From the NCBI RefSeq assembly GCF_021155775.2, contig NC_060235.2:16455193-16519192 (forward strand): a stretch of DNA of 64,000 nt. The letters run 5' to 3'. Positions 12,990 to 26,248 of this stretch are shown here, one piece after another. The position numbers were made by a program, and so were the translations under genes. The notes beneath the pieces are model-generated. The model was not told the DNA's origin. It saw nothing but the letters and a program-made list of their open reading frames with translations, and searched no databases. The number at the start of each line of letters is the position of its first letter. Position 1 is the stretch's first letter. Source of the DNA: Neodiprion pinetum (lineage: Eukaryota; Arthropoda; Insecta; Hymenoptera; Diprionidae).

Positions 12990-15855
12990 ATCGAATCATG
13001 TCATTTAGATCAACGTTGACCATCTAGGGGCGCTGTAAGTGCTCGTGACGTCCGGAATGTAAAAATGCAAGCCAGTTCAGCGGCGCCTAAGGGGATATTG
13101 ATGTCTGGAGAGTTGTTTTGGAGGTGATTTTTAGGATGGAATGGATTTCAAATTGTTTGAGTTTGCATTCTGAAGTTTTGTACACCTATTTATCGATCTT
13201 TCAAGAATATATAGAAATAAAACAAACGAACGTTGTATGAATCTGGTAAAAACCAAACATATTCTTAATTTGTATGACTGTGTATGGTTGGTACCAGATT
13301 CAGCAAACGAAAATAAAAATTTTATAACAGGGCTAAACTTTGATTATCAATTTTTCCCATTTCTGACCATTCTAGGAGTTGTATAAAAAACAGAAATATT
13401 ATTTAGAATCATTTCTGCTACCAACGTGGAAAACAGTCAAAAAAAATCTAAGCTCAATTGGCCAATGTGTTATCGAGATATCGTGGCTGCTGATCTGAAA
13501 AGCATAGGTTCGAGAAAAATGCGGTTTAAGTTTTTATACCATTCAATAAGGTTTGAATGAAATTATTTATACTCACTGGTTAGTCAGCCAATCCAAGTCC
13601 ACAAATGGCTTTTTTTGTGGCTCAATGAAGAACGATACAATGTTGCTATCTGCGGTGACAGAATAATAGGGACGCTCCGAGCGTACTCCCTTACATTTTT
13701 CTAATGCTCGGCTAGTTTTGAAATTAATCGTAAGATTATAAGTTTTCAATATATGTTTCTCGGGATTTTATTACTCTGAAAAGGGTCAAACAAATCGATT
13801 CTGAGACGAAGGATTTTTTGCATAAAAATAGAGTAAGGCTAACCCCTTTGGATTTTTGTTGAAAATTTGTGCGACTTTAAAAATTGCTGGAAACAATTCT
13901 TTGATGCACATCTACATAATTTTGCGAGAAACAGATTGCGTGCAGTCCAAATTTGCTACGGATAGCGGATCAAGAGTTACAGCCAAAAAACAAAAGACTT
14001 CCTTTCGTAATTTTTTTGTTGCTGGTCCTTTGCAACTAGTCTAGAAATGGTGGTACGAATAGATTCTGAGATAAAAAGTTTTTCGCTCGAAAAATCATGA
14101 AAAAGGAGGGCTGACGACCCCCTTGAATTTACGTCGTGAAATTTTGAGATTTTCAACAACTCTAAATCAATTTACTTCGATCCTACGTGACTCAATGAAA
14201 TGTTTTCATTACATGATATCCGAAACATAACTTTAGCAAAGTAATATAATATCAAAGAGGACAAGAATCTCTATAATCATGTGCGTTTCCCGCTTAAAAC
14301 TGTCGCCTGAACGAGTGCACGCGATAGGGGAGCTTTTTCACAAAACGGGATAATGTTGATAAGAGACATATAAATTACTTTTCTACATGTTTATTTTTAC
14401 CATACGCAATGCAGTTTTACAATGTCTTTTACGTGTGTTGTTCGCCGAGTTTTTATCGCCTGCTACAGTTCATTATGCGTATGGATATGTGTATTGTGCA
14501 CACTATTTCATGCATATAATTCTAGTATCGACTGTTCATTTTATTTTCATGTTCTTCTCTTTTCATACATAATATATAAATATGATCATGTATTGTAACA
14601 TATATACATACGCATATGCATATAGTCGCGAAGTCTATTTTAGGCATTGTATGCATATAATTTATATTTTATTCGTGTATCACTTCACAATGGTTGGTTT
14701 CTCATTCTGTTATCTAATAGAATATGTGTATAATATATGTAAGTGTATTATACATGCGTAGTGATGCATTCTAAATGTCATTTTCTTCTCTTTTCATGAA
14801 TCATTGTATATAATTTAATTTGTTTTATGTCATTACATTAATTTCTTCTTATAAACACAAGGCATTTTAAAGAGGAGATATCTATAGCATTACTACTATC
14901 ATTTCTAGAAAATATCATCCATGGAATAACGACGAACAATAAATAGGACTGCTTTAAGAAGAAGCTACTCTCATAGAGAATCCTCGTCATATCATAAGAG
15001 GACTGTAATCCAACAATTTCTCCAACCTTAGTTAATTAGGCCATTTTTTTTATAGATAATCTTTCAACTAGAATCCGCAATTACGGTCATCTAAGAAACC
15101 TATTAAGCCGTCAGTATTTAGAAAAGTAAGGTGATGTACCTCAGTAATTTTACGAATTCGTCACACGAGATGTCAAAGAAAATCACTGATGATTTGTTAG
15201 CCAAGGAATAGAAGCAGAGAACAGATATCTGTTAGTATTCCTGAATGTCATTGTGATCCATTCACAGTGTATTCGCAAAATAGTCAACGATGGTCTTCAA
15301 AATGCCTTGCATTAATATGTATGTGGACGCGCGCATGCGTGTGTAGCTTATGGTATATATACGTTTTTTATTCATTATTATATTGTATATTATATTATTT
15401 TGTTTTACCGTCGCTACGCTACAATATATAATGTATATGTAGTACTACATTTTTATCTTATATATAATATGTATACCATGACGCGTATTTATATTTGTGT
15501 ATTTGTGTTATATGTATGTATATTTATGTGTGTATTTTCTCTATGTATATACACACACATATACATACTCTATTTTCTCCCAACTGGGCCGGTATTTAAA
15601 ATTCAACTTCAAACCTGACAGCGAAAAATGCCATTTAGTAGTTGGGCCAGAACATTTTGTTTGCAAGGTTGAGTTCTAAATGAGATGGCCTCTGCGTTCT
15701 ATGAAATCATATTTAGGACCACGTTGTGCTGCTTTCATGTCTAATTAGTCTTTCTGCATGATTTTAAAAAGGGTGGAAATAATAAACAACTTATTAAAAT
15801 TGTTGAAAAAGACAGTATTGAATGCACGATCAAGCGATTCATCAATATGCACATG
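12990..15855. other. AT-rich intergenic DNA with old direct repeats
   Basis: No exon supported. Two diverged copies of a segment containing GATTCTGAGA then a CCCCTTTG- or CCCCCTTG-type stretch occur near 13,797 and 14,063 in the same orientation, about 265 bp apart, suggesting an old satellite-like or transposon remnant. From about 14,570 to 15,580 there are TATG/ATAT-rich simple repeats. Confidence 0.4.
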
Positions 15856-16609
15856 TGGTTTTCCACGTCAAATCAGCAGACTACATCCTTCACCCCCTAC
15901 GTTTTCGATCATTACTTAGTATAATGTTGTTACCAAACCAAACGGGTTTTCGATTTTTTTTTCAGATTTTTTCGACTACCAGTGAAATTTGAAAAAGTAA
16001 AACCAATTCTGAAAATGTGATTTTTAAAAATCTCAAAAACTTCACACTGTTTCTATGATTTCAAATCTGATTTTGAAGCAGCACACGGTAATGAAACATA
16101 TAATCTCATCTCAATATTTAATATTTTTTCGGAAGTTATTAGTTTGTCAATGCAGGAATTGTAGTTTTTATTTTTTGATCGGTCATAATTTTCTCAAATA
16201 TTGATGGATTTGAATTTATGTGAAATTTAGAGAACTAACAGGAGGTCTGAGTACAGTTAAAGTATTTAAATTTTTTTCGCAAGTTATCTGATCAACAAAA
16301 TAAAAACTCCGACTCCGACATGGAAAAATTAAACACTTGCGAAGAAAATAGTATATATATTTCGATCCCATTATCTAGTAGGGCCTAAAAATCATATTTT
16401 GACTCATAGAATTAATGTAAATTTTTTCAGATTTTTAAAAATGGCGTTTTCGGAATTGGTTTTTCGGTCTTTCTTAAATTTGACTGTTGATTAAAAGAAT
16501 ATGAAAAAATGCCGAGACCCTTTTGGTTCAGTAACTAAATCATACTAAAAAACGATTAAAATCGAAGGGGTTGAAGGACATGAGCTGTTGATTTGATACG
16601 GAATGCCCA
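15856..16609. mobile_element. Foldback element, older copy of the TTCC-N3-TCAAAT-end family
   Basis: The left end (TTCCACGTCAAATCAGCAG) and the inverse of the right end (TTCCGTATCAAATCAACAG) match, and similarity continues inward for roughly 150 bp or more through CTTCA-CCCC, TTAGTAT and ACCAAA-rich blocks. The arms are clearly diverged. The ends resemble the element at 46,754-47,341. No ORF. Confidence 0.6.
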
Positions 16610-19113
16610 ATACACATATGTAAATCTGTATATCTGAATATCACTAATAAATCTTAACATATATGTATTTCAATATTGCTGGGTATGTTTTGTTTCTTGT
16701 GTGTATCATAGATAGAAATAGGTGTCGAAATGAGCTGCTGTTTGTTTAGCGTCATGCTAGCATGACTCGGTGAAGAAATGTATAATATATAATAATAATT
16801 TATAGGGTTAAACTTACAATATTTTATACCTTTATACGCATATATATGTATACATAGTTTTCTCATTTCACTCATTCTTCCTCTTTACTTCTTTCTCTTC
16901 GTTTTGTTTCTCATATTCTATTCTGCTTTATATTTCCATCATAGTCACCTTAGTATCGTGTGGTGCCAAATTGCCAACGCAAAAATTTCCTGCCTTTTCT
17001 TATTTTTTGTTTTCTCATTTTAAATTTATACATCCAAAAATTCGCTGGGCTTTTATTACCAGGCTGTCACAGCAGCCCATAAATTAATAAATAAATAGAG
17101 GAACAACAATATTCAAACATTTTTTTCTCTTTTTTCTTTCTCTCTTTCCTTCTCTCATCTATAACAACATTATTAGAGTCTCTTCGGAACGTAACTCAAC
17201 AAATGTATAACAATACAACCACGAAAACAAATAGAAGGCACTCTTATTTTTAACAAATTATTAATTTCTTCATAACGACCTAACGACTTTTAGGCCTTCG
17301 ACACGTTGCATTATGATCGATCGTTTGTCGCGTTGTCAGTGCTATTTTTTTCATTGTTTTCATCCCCCCCGCCCGGTTTTCCTTATCTTATAAACGCTTG
17401 AATCTAGACATCAAGTAGATCGATCGATCGACTCATTTGTTACCTTACTATATAATATTTTATGTTACTAGTTATTTTTCTCAATATCTTCTTCATAAAC
17501 AGAGAGTAACAGTTAATACGCGACAATAGTAGATAATAACAAATTTCTCAACACAGTTTGAAGAAATTCATTCTCATAACCGTCAGAGATTAGGAGTAGA
17601 ATATCATTCAACTTCTCTTTATAATATCATTATAATAATTTAATTATTGTTATTTGCTTGGAAGCTCACAGCCGACACATTTTTTTTATGGTTTTTTTTT
17701 TGTTTTTTTTTCATGTTTTTTTTCCCCTTAGGTAATTTTATTATTCATTTATATATTTTTGTTTATCTGTTTTCAAATTATTATTCCTTTTTTCCCCTTG
17801 TCTTTCATTTCTATATTTCATTGTATAATTTAGTCACTCGGAATTAAGAGATGATGCGTAGTACGTTTATTTATTATTTTTTTTCTATCATCCCTTGCGG
17901 CTTATTTATCATCATCATCTTCATTATCATCATTAACGCTGTAACCGTCAAAAATTGTTTTAAAATATTATTAATATTCATACGATAATGAGTCATGTTT
18001 GCTTGGATGTGAGGCGACAGATGTGCTACAAGACCTGGGATAGGGTTGAAAATAATAATAATAATTCCAGCTAGACCGCAAGTAAAGCTTTAATTCTCTT
18101 CATGATGGAAAAAGAAAAATATGTGGCAGTGCCTTGAGCAACCGTTATACGAATACTAACTCCATCATGTGTGTCCTGTTGTTAATTATCTGTCCATGTT
18201 TGTGTATAATGTATGTATGCGTGTAATAATGACAGTTGTATTATTATTATTATTATTATCATTATTATTATTATCGTTACTTCATTAATTAATATCCTTA
18301 TTATACTTTTATTTATTATCGCTTTTTTCCCCTCTCAATGCTTTTTCTGTATCCTTCTTTATATTTTTTTTCTTTCTTTCTAAGGTATCTCTATTTAATT
18401 TTCTTATTATTATCGTTACAATCTTTTTTTTCTTCTTTTTTTTTGAACACATGACCGATCGCTCGTTTTGTACGATTACAAATATTACTTACTTAGTTCA
18501 TACTACCGTTCTTCGTTTTATCTGTCTGCTACAACTAGTCTAGCCTTGCTCGTGAGATTCGGAATTGCTGATTTGTTTTTAAAGATGTCTTTCGTTTTTT
18601 TACATTCTTCTTCGTCTTTTTTTCGAGCCTATCATGCATGCTTCGATTTATTAGATACTACACGACACTGTGGTATTCCAACTAATATTTACTTTTAGGT
18701 AAGTAAATGTATGTATGTATGAGTGTATGTATGTACGTACATAAGTATATAAGGTTTAACATAATAGGGGCGATTCATTCCATTAGTACAATACGCAAAC
18801 AATACGGCTATTGATGACATGGAGACATGAGGACTATTCGACGTTTCTTTCGTTCTACTTCGCGTTGAAGAATTTGTTTATAACATTGAACAAATCAATC
18901 ACCTCGATTGCCTGTTCGCGCGCGCACACATGCACAAAATATATGTGGGAGTGTGTGTGCATAATGGATCTTTTCATAGTAATTATTACATGTAAAAACA
19001 TTTCCTTTATTGTTTGCAGGTGATTCATAAGTATGTTATATGTATGTATGTATGTAATATTTATACCTATTCGTATTTTCGTATAATATGTAATAATATG
19101 CTATCTAATATAT

Positions 19114-19168
<55 letters not shown>

Positions 19169-20002
19169 GCGCGCGCGCATACGTACACATATACAAATGT
19201 ATATATATTATCTCGTGTATATCGTATATATGTATAATATATCGCATCTCCGAATATCGCATTTTAAATATTAATATATTAAATTATCATTACTCATTTT
19301 ATTATTGTATCTTATATATCTAGGGCCTTTATAACATCGATTTGTCTCTCTTCTTATGCATATGTATATACTTCTATATATCATTTTACTAGCTTTGTTT
19401 ACTTTTCTGCCAACGGTTCGTTATTACTAATTTTTCGTAATTATAAATATTTAACAACTTATGCTGAGTGGGAGCTGCTTAATATGTGTGTGTGTGTATG
19501 TGTGTATATATATATATATACACGTATGTATGTATGATACATACATTCATATACATGTATATGTATATCGTTGCAAGGAATCATTAAAAATAAATTTGGA
19601 AGTTCGTTGTATCACACTCGTGCTTTCCTGTAAGGAGTGTGCAAGTAGACCATTGAGGGAATAACGAACATATCTATACGATACATCAGGAGCATTCCAA
19701 TTTTTCTTCAAATTTCAATCATCAATAGGTAACATGTGGCACTTAAGATAAATATGCCAACGAAATCATATTTGCAAAAAATAACATGAACCGCTTCTAA
19801 GTTTAAGAAAAATCCAAACCCCCTGAATCTTTTCTGCAACGGTCAAAGAAATGAGATTACGAAGAAAAAAAAAAAAAAAATGAAAGTACGTTTCACGCAT
19901 GCGTCTTCGTTTCTTTTAAACCACAAAGTTCGTCATCAGCTTTTGAGAATGGTGAATGATTTAAACACACAGATTACAGCATTTATGTGTGTGTGTGTGT
20001 AT
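16610..20002. other. Very AT-rich region, possibly part of the boule 3' UTR
   Basis: Homopolymer T runs, ATT and TATG/TGTA microsatellites; no exon supported on either strand. Because boule ends at 21,304 on the minus strand, some of this may be its 3' UTR, but no poly(A) site could be assigned. Confidence 0.35.
19117..19179. repeat. (AC)n-(GC)n compound microsatellite
   Basis: About 38 bases of alternating AC run directly into about 25 bases of alternating GC. Alternating purine-pyrimidine DNA of this kind can adopt Z-form. Confidence 0.9.
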
Positions 20003-20004
20003 TA

Positions 20005-20974
20005 GGCTGATTCAAAAAAAACGGCTAATTTTTTTTTTTCAAAATCCTCACATAAAAACTTCCGAGAAGGTGTGAAAAGACGCCTATAAAAAGCAGAGCC
20101 CTTAATATTATTATTAAGAGGTCGCGCATCGGAAATTTCTATTTCCCGTTTAAATAACACAGGAATAAATTTTTTTAAATTTTGCAATTTCGTATTTGTG
20201 CAACGGCTCATTGAATTAGCGGACCAAAGCATATTTTTGTAGGAAATTTGACGCTCTACAAAAAAAGTCCTCACAAAGTTTTCGATAGTCACACTCCTTC
20301 AAAAGTTATTCGAGGTCAAAGTTGAACTCACAAAAAAATTCAATGTTTTTTTTTTTTTTCGATGATGCTATGAATCTTTTCTCATTATTTTGTTATAAAG
20401 ATATATTTAATAAATATATCTTACTCTAATTGGGCTTTTTCAATCATTAATTTTCCCATCGAGTCAATATAAAGTTACCTTACAAAAATGCGATGTTAAA
20501 TAGTAAACATGTTATCATGGAGAATCCATAACTGATGCACTTGACTATTTAAAAATGTAATTGTTCCGAAATCTATCCTCTTTATAACAAAATAATGAGA
20601 AAAGATTCATAGTATCATCGAAAAAAAAAAAAACATTGAATTTTTTTGTAAGTTCAACTTTGACCTCGAATAACTTTTGAAGGAGTGTGACTATCGAAAA
20701 CTTTGTAAGGACTTTTTTTGTAGAGCGTCAAATTTCCTACAAGAACGTGCTTTGGTTTGCTAATTCAATAAGCCGTTGCAAAAATACGAAATTGCAAAAT
20801 TTAAAAAAATTTATTCCCGTGTTATTTAAACGGGAAATAGAAATTCCCGATGCGCGACCTCTTAATAATAATATTAAGGGCTCTGCTTTTTACAGGCGTC
20901 TTTTCACACCTTCTCGAAAGTTTTTATGTGAGGATTTTGAAAAAAAAAAATTAGCTATTTTTTTTGAATCAGCC
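20005..20974. mobile_element. 970-bp foldback element with ~396-bp inverted arms
   Basis: Left arm 20005-20400 and right arm 20580-20974 are near-identical inverses, separated by a ~179-bp loop. Ends are GGCTGATTCAAAAAAA; TA flanks both sides, the Tc1/mariner-type target duplication. Each arm contains a mirrored 96-codon open frame differing at only a few residues, but both start from GTG, have no conserved ATG and match nothing I know, so the frames are treated as by-products. There is no transposase, so this is non-autonomous. Confidence 0.85.
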
Positions 20975-21303
20975 TAGTGTGTATATATGTATATGTATAT
21001 ATATACCTCTTTTATAGTTTTTATTAAATATATCTCATTAGCGGATTATTATCGTTATTATCGGTCTAATTATTGATGTTATTATTATTCTTTTGTTAAT
21101 TAATATATATATTTATTTCTTTTTTGTCTTTAACCAGCTGAATTTTTATATAATTATTATATCTAAATAACTAACTGTCTAACTAACTAGCTGGCTAGCT
21201 TACTTAATTCACTTACTTTACTTAGTCGGTTAATTACTTGCTTTTCGTTAAACACTATTGTACCACTGGTACAGTCGAGGGGCAGATCTGAGTCAGAGAA
21301 GGG

Positions 21304-21610
21304 CTAAAGGCTCAATGCCTGCAGCTGATGAGTGCAATCGCTGATTTGGTTTTGATCACCGCCCGAAAGCCCTCCGGTGTGAGCGTTCCTCGGGGTACCC
21401 GGCGGGGTAATCGGAATGCGACCGACACCAGGCGGCGCATCACCAGCTCCCCCCAAGCTATCATCACCAGATTTACTGCCAGACTGCATCATGCCGTTAG
21501 GCTTATACTTGTGCTGCCGCAACATCGAACTCTGCGCCGGAGCAGCTGAATATTTTTCCGAAGGCTTTCTCCCCGCTGGCAGAGGCGGTGCAACTGTGTA
21601 CCGCCGCTGC

Positions 21611-21650
<40 letters not shown>

Positions 21651-24600
21651 GCTGTTGCTGCTGGTGTCCAGGCATATTGCTCACCGGCATGGCCGTCTGG
21701 TAACGGTTTTGGGCCGGAGCGTAGAACTGGACCTGAGGAACGGGAGGCGAGAGGTTTGGGAGAGGACGAGTCATGGGTGAATAAGGTGCGGGTGGCGGAC
21801 TGGACGACTTTTCGGAAACGACCATTGTGCTCGAGGTCGTTGTAGTTTCTGCGGCGATATCAACGTTTTGCGAATCTGATTGCGCACCGTACTTTTCCCC
21901 AGTTTGACTGTTGCCACAGTTGTTATTGTCCAAGCTCACCCGTTTGACCGTGCCGCTGCTTCGACCCGCGGCGGCGTGATTTTTATGCGAATAATTTCTC
22001 GAGGACCTCGAATTGTTGCCGCCGCCCTCGAAATACTGATCTGTATTGTATTTCTGATGACTGACTGTCAACTTTTGAGATCCCGGATAATTCAGACCAT
22101 TCAAAACCACACCCGTCGTCGGGCCGAACGCCAATGACTTGAAGGACCCGTATCCCGACCTTTGACCTGAGAAGTAAGCCGCTTGACCAGCGTTGGCGCA
22201 CAACGATCGCTTGGCGAGTTGATGTTGAGGGGGAAAATGAGTCGTCGACAAAACGTTGCTTGTAAATTTGTGAAAGTCCGACGCGCTCGCGTACTTCTGA
22301 CCCTGTGTCGACGAACCGTGAGGCTTACCGTGATTGTGAACACCGGAGGATGAGGAGATTAACGCGATGCTCAAATTTTGTGACTTGACGTTATAGCTGC
22401 CCTGTGCGCCGGCTACGATCGCTTTCGAATAGTCGCGCTGATGCGCTACGATGCTTTGCAATTTTGGATTAACTGTCGACTGAAGGGAGGGGTGATGGTG
22501 GTGGTGGTGGTGGTGATGATGGGATGACGCAGGCGTCGGCGTCGGCAGAAGGCTAGGACCTCCCGACAAAGACGGATGATATTGAGACGACGGATGGGTG
22601 TGAGGAATGTAGACGGCTGTTGGATGATAGACAATTGTTCTACAGTGCATCTGAGCTACGCTACCGGCATCTCCCACGTCTGCGTTATCGCTTAAGCATG
22701 TCTGCGAACCATGTAAATTGGTGGTATGAATCGCAACTGGATGGTGATAGCTCTCTGGGTATCTATTGGTAATCGGGAATTTAATGGGTACCAAAGGAAC
22801 CAGCGGTTTCGCTGAACCAGATGTATCACCGTGCTGCAGCTGTTCAGAGTTCAGAGAATCCTAAGTTTTTATTCAATTTTTTCGTTAACTCGCATCAATT
22901 CTGTTCTCATCGATACAATTCATTTAACGCTATAGAAACGAGCTCTCATTTCATTTGTCAACAAGGTCCGACATGCTCGAAGAAACTGTCCAATGATCAA
23001 GGAATAGAAAAGTATATAGACAAGGAAATGACGTGTAAGGCAATTCTTAAAACACTCCCTTGTTCAATCTGCTATAAATCTTGAACGGTTATCTTACCTC
23101 CTGCGACTGTGCCTGGGTGTCGTTTGATTGTTGAGGCTGGCATGAACCGTCTGTCGCGTATAACAGTAGCTGCTGGTCAGTGAGGCCTATTGAAGCGTGT
23201 GACGGGGGCGGCGGTGGAGGTCCAGCCGTGTACGAGTAGTACACGGGATCGACCTGCGGCTGCGGAGGGCCAGTGGGTACCTGGGGATGATGATGAGGTG
23301 GTGGGGTTGCTTGCGTGTAAAAATGGTGCGGCTGCGGTGGGGCTGGAAGAGACGTGAGAGCAGGTGGAGGGCCAGCCGGCGGACTGGTCGCTCCGTTTGT
23401 AACGCCCCCAGAACCCGTTCCTCCACCGTTAGTAATGCTCTGAGAGCTGCTAGCCGTATACAAGTACTGAGGCGTGCCGGCCGCCGTTGCCCCTGTGTAA
23501 TATGGCTCGTACTGTAATTATAAACGAATCTATTTCTCAGGGGAACATAAGGGAAGTACTTGGTGAATATATACAAGCATCACAAGGATCGTTACGAACC
23601 TTCAACGAGTTCTGTAAATAACATTGAACACTTTTTTGAAACACATTGAAATTTTTCAACTTCGAAGCGACCCCGATTTACTTGTTTATATATCCCATTA
23701 TTTAATCTATCAAGTTTGTGAGACGATCAATTTGAAAGAAAGATATCAAACTGTCGTTCTCTTTGGCCACATGCAACGCGAGATAAGGTAGCAGTGTATA
23801 ATGACGAATAATATATTGAAATAATAACAAATAACGTATTGTAATGGTAGCTAATATGCATCAGTTTGCAAGATTGATCTAATTGGTTTCATTCCATTTC
23901 TTCCCCCCCCCCCTTTTTTACAGCATTTAAATTTTGCTTGATCGTTAATTGAATGCGAAGGATACAAAAAATTGAATCAAGGCAGTTAAGATGATGTATG
24001 ATAGTGGATGAAATATTTGTGACGAAATATAGGAAATCGTAGCTCGAAATTTCTAAGACTTGTTATTTGACAATACGATGGATCAGGAAACCTATTTTAC
24101 AATGGAGAAACATGAACGATCCGTATTTGTGAAATAATTAATACGAAGATGAGGCTAAGGTGTTCTTAGGAGCGATTAAAAGGTACAAGTAGGTGGAATG
24201 AGGAGATATTAAAGTGAGAGTATAAAACGATACGTAATGAGCAAAAAAATAAAAATTATGTTTTTGATAGTTTCAAGATGAAGAAGTGTTACCAAGAGTT
24301 CAGGTGTTAAGAGTAATGTGGTAAACACTGAAATATTGCGTTTCGAAGATGATTCACAAATAAAAGAAAAAAAGTAAATACAACCTATCGATGCAAACAC
24401 ATATACAAACACGAGAAACCAAGACATCTAGATGCAAAGAAAGGGATAGAATTTGCGAAATAAACATATACACGCAAAGTGATGCAGCGAGAGTAAAACA
24501 GTGATGACACACATAAAACAAAGGTGGTAAAGCCATGTTATTTAAAAAAAAAAAAAATCAATTAAGCAGGACATGCTAAATAGAAATACGTGCAATGCTG

Positions 24601-24838
24601 CACCCTGTGTCGGAATGGATTCAGTAATGAAAGTGCTTAGAGATTGCAATGCATGCTTGACACGTAGCATAGACCATATACCTTCAGACCTCAATACTGT
24701 ATAGCGTCGAGAAGGACGTAAGTGGGCAGTTGCTGAGGGTTGGGTAGAAACGCTGGTGGGATGCCTTCGCCCATCAGACCGTTTGTCTGTCAACCGTAAC
24801 CGATATACCATACATATATATGCATATGTATATATATA

Positions 24839-24877
<39 letters not shown>

Positions 24878-26248
24878 TGAGTGTAGGGCTGACGAAAGTA
24901 GAGAAAAAGATGTTTGTGTATCCAAATGTACTTTTTTCTTCTTCTTTCAATCTTCCGAGAGAGAAAGAGAGAGGGAGAGAAAGAGAGAGAGATAGGAATG
25001 GTAATAAAGTACAATCTTCAAAAGAGCCAATGTGCAGCATAAATATTTTTGATGTTTTTTGGTCTTTTGTTTCTATAGTTTTATCGAGTCAGGTACCCAA
25101 GTACAGATTTTCATTTGTTGTCAGAAAGTAGAAAATTTTTTATTATTTGATGGAAAACTGGCTTACCGACATCGGCGTGTATTGGTACTGCTGCGGGACG
25201 TACAAAGAAGGTGCTGGGCACGGATACATAACCGGAGCGAATGTTTGGTGTCCAGCAGTTGCTTGCGGTCCTGAAGAATGAAACAAGTGATTGGGTTCTA
25301 ATTCAACTTTCGTCTGGAATATTCTTGATTTGTAAACTTCGAGATGCAGCCAAAGAACATGAAACTATTTTCACACTGGTCTGTTTTGGCAAGTTACGAA
25401 CACTTACCAAATACACTGGTAGCTTGATATATGGTTGCAGGATCGGCGGGAGGTGCTACCGGAGTTGTAGGGGCTGGAGCTCCGGCATTGTAGAAAGTCA
25501 TGCCGTTTTGGTACGTTAGACCCATGCCTGAAAATAAAAACGTTTTCAGGAAAGCCGAATCAACAAAAATATCTCCCAAGAGATTCAACATATGTGGAGC
25601 TGGCGATTCGACTTACCATTTGTGTAGTAATAGGTGTTTGTGGGTACTGTAGGGGGAGAACCGGAACTACTGTCGTAAGATCGATTGAAAGGCTGTTTCT
25701 TTATTGCGGGAGCAATGTTGAGCTTTCTTTCCCTCAGCACGATGCATTCCGACTGTAAAAACGGACGGATTTATGCACGTGACATTGGGAAAGAAAAAAA
25801 ATTCACAATCGAAATATGCTCTATTGGTGTGAATCTACCTCCTGTTGAAGTCGTTTAGCTTCCTCCTCTGTTTCAAAGGTGACAAAACCGTATCCCTTGG
25901 AGACACCGGCTCTGTCCGAAATTATTTTAGTTTCCTTGACATTGCCATAGGTGGAGAATAACTGGGCAAGTTCTGCCTCACTTGTGCTCGCCGAGATACC
26001 ACCAACGAAAATTCGGTTTGGGACTAATGTGCCGTACTTAGGTGCTGCCATTGCAAGACTTGCTGCAGATGCAGGGCTGGAGGCTGGACTAGACCCCTCT
26101 GTACCTCCAGTCGATGCTGAACTCTGAATAAAAACGAAGAAAATGGAATAAGAAGTGATGTCATTGAAGCCGTCGAAAATACAAACAAGATGGATTAATG
26201 ATCCGATTTGAAATTATGTCTTGCCTTGATCTGACGCAATATGTTCAT
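21304..26248 (-). CDS. bol: Boule-like RNA-binding protein (DAZ family), long isoform
   Basis: Germline translational regulator; in other animals Boule binds 3' UTRs of meiotic mRNAs. Minus-strand exons 25839-26123, 25617-25752, 25408-25527, 25167-25270, 23098-23511 and 21304-22860 join with consistent phase. The RRM begins APKYGTLVPNRIFVGGIS (RNP2 RIFVGGI; RNP1 KGYGFVTF), then ECIVLRERKLNIAPAIKKQ, diagnostic for Boule. A tentative first exon 26225-26248 (MNILRQIK) would use a GC donor (AAG|GCAAGA), giving 879 residues; starting at the internal Met (26,051) gives 847. The 5th and 6th exons are low-complexity: Pro/Gly/His-rich, a ten-His run, and 15 or more Gln codons at 21,619-21,663. Most Boule proteins are far shorter, so the final 518-codon exon may be isoform-specific. 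Exon joins are by eye; family identity is certain. Confidence 0.93.
21619..21663 (-). repeat. Poly-glutamine tract inside boule
   Basis: A run of TTG triplets on the plus strand (CAA on the coding strand), with CTG at its left-coding end, encodes a continuous Gln tract in the last boule exon. Triplet repeats of this sort vary in length between alleles. Confidence 0.9.
24821..24995. repeat. (TA)n and (GA)n simple repeats in a boule intron
   Basis: ATAT/TATG repeats to about 24,877 and a GAGA-rich purine run at 24,957-24,991 lie in the intron between exons 23,511 and 25,167. Open frames here are artefacts of the repeats. Confidence 0.85.

Noticed and set aside
20002..20977. Two near-identical 96-codon frames as genes
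   Set aside because: They are mirror images inside transposon arms, begin at GTG, share no conserved ATG and match no family.
24542..25131. Several overlapping frames on both strands
   Set aside because: Produced by (TA)n and (GA)n repeats in a boule intron.
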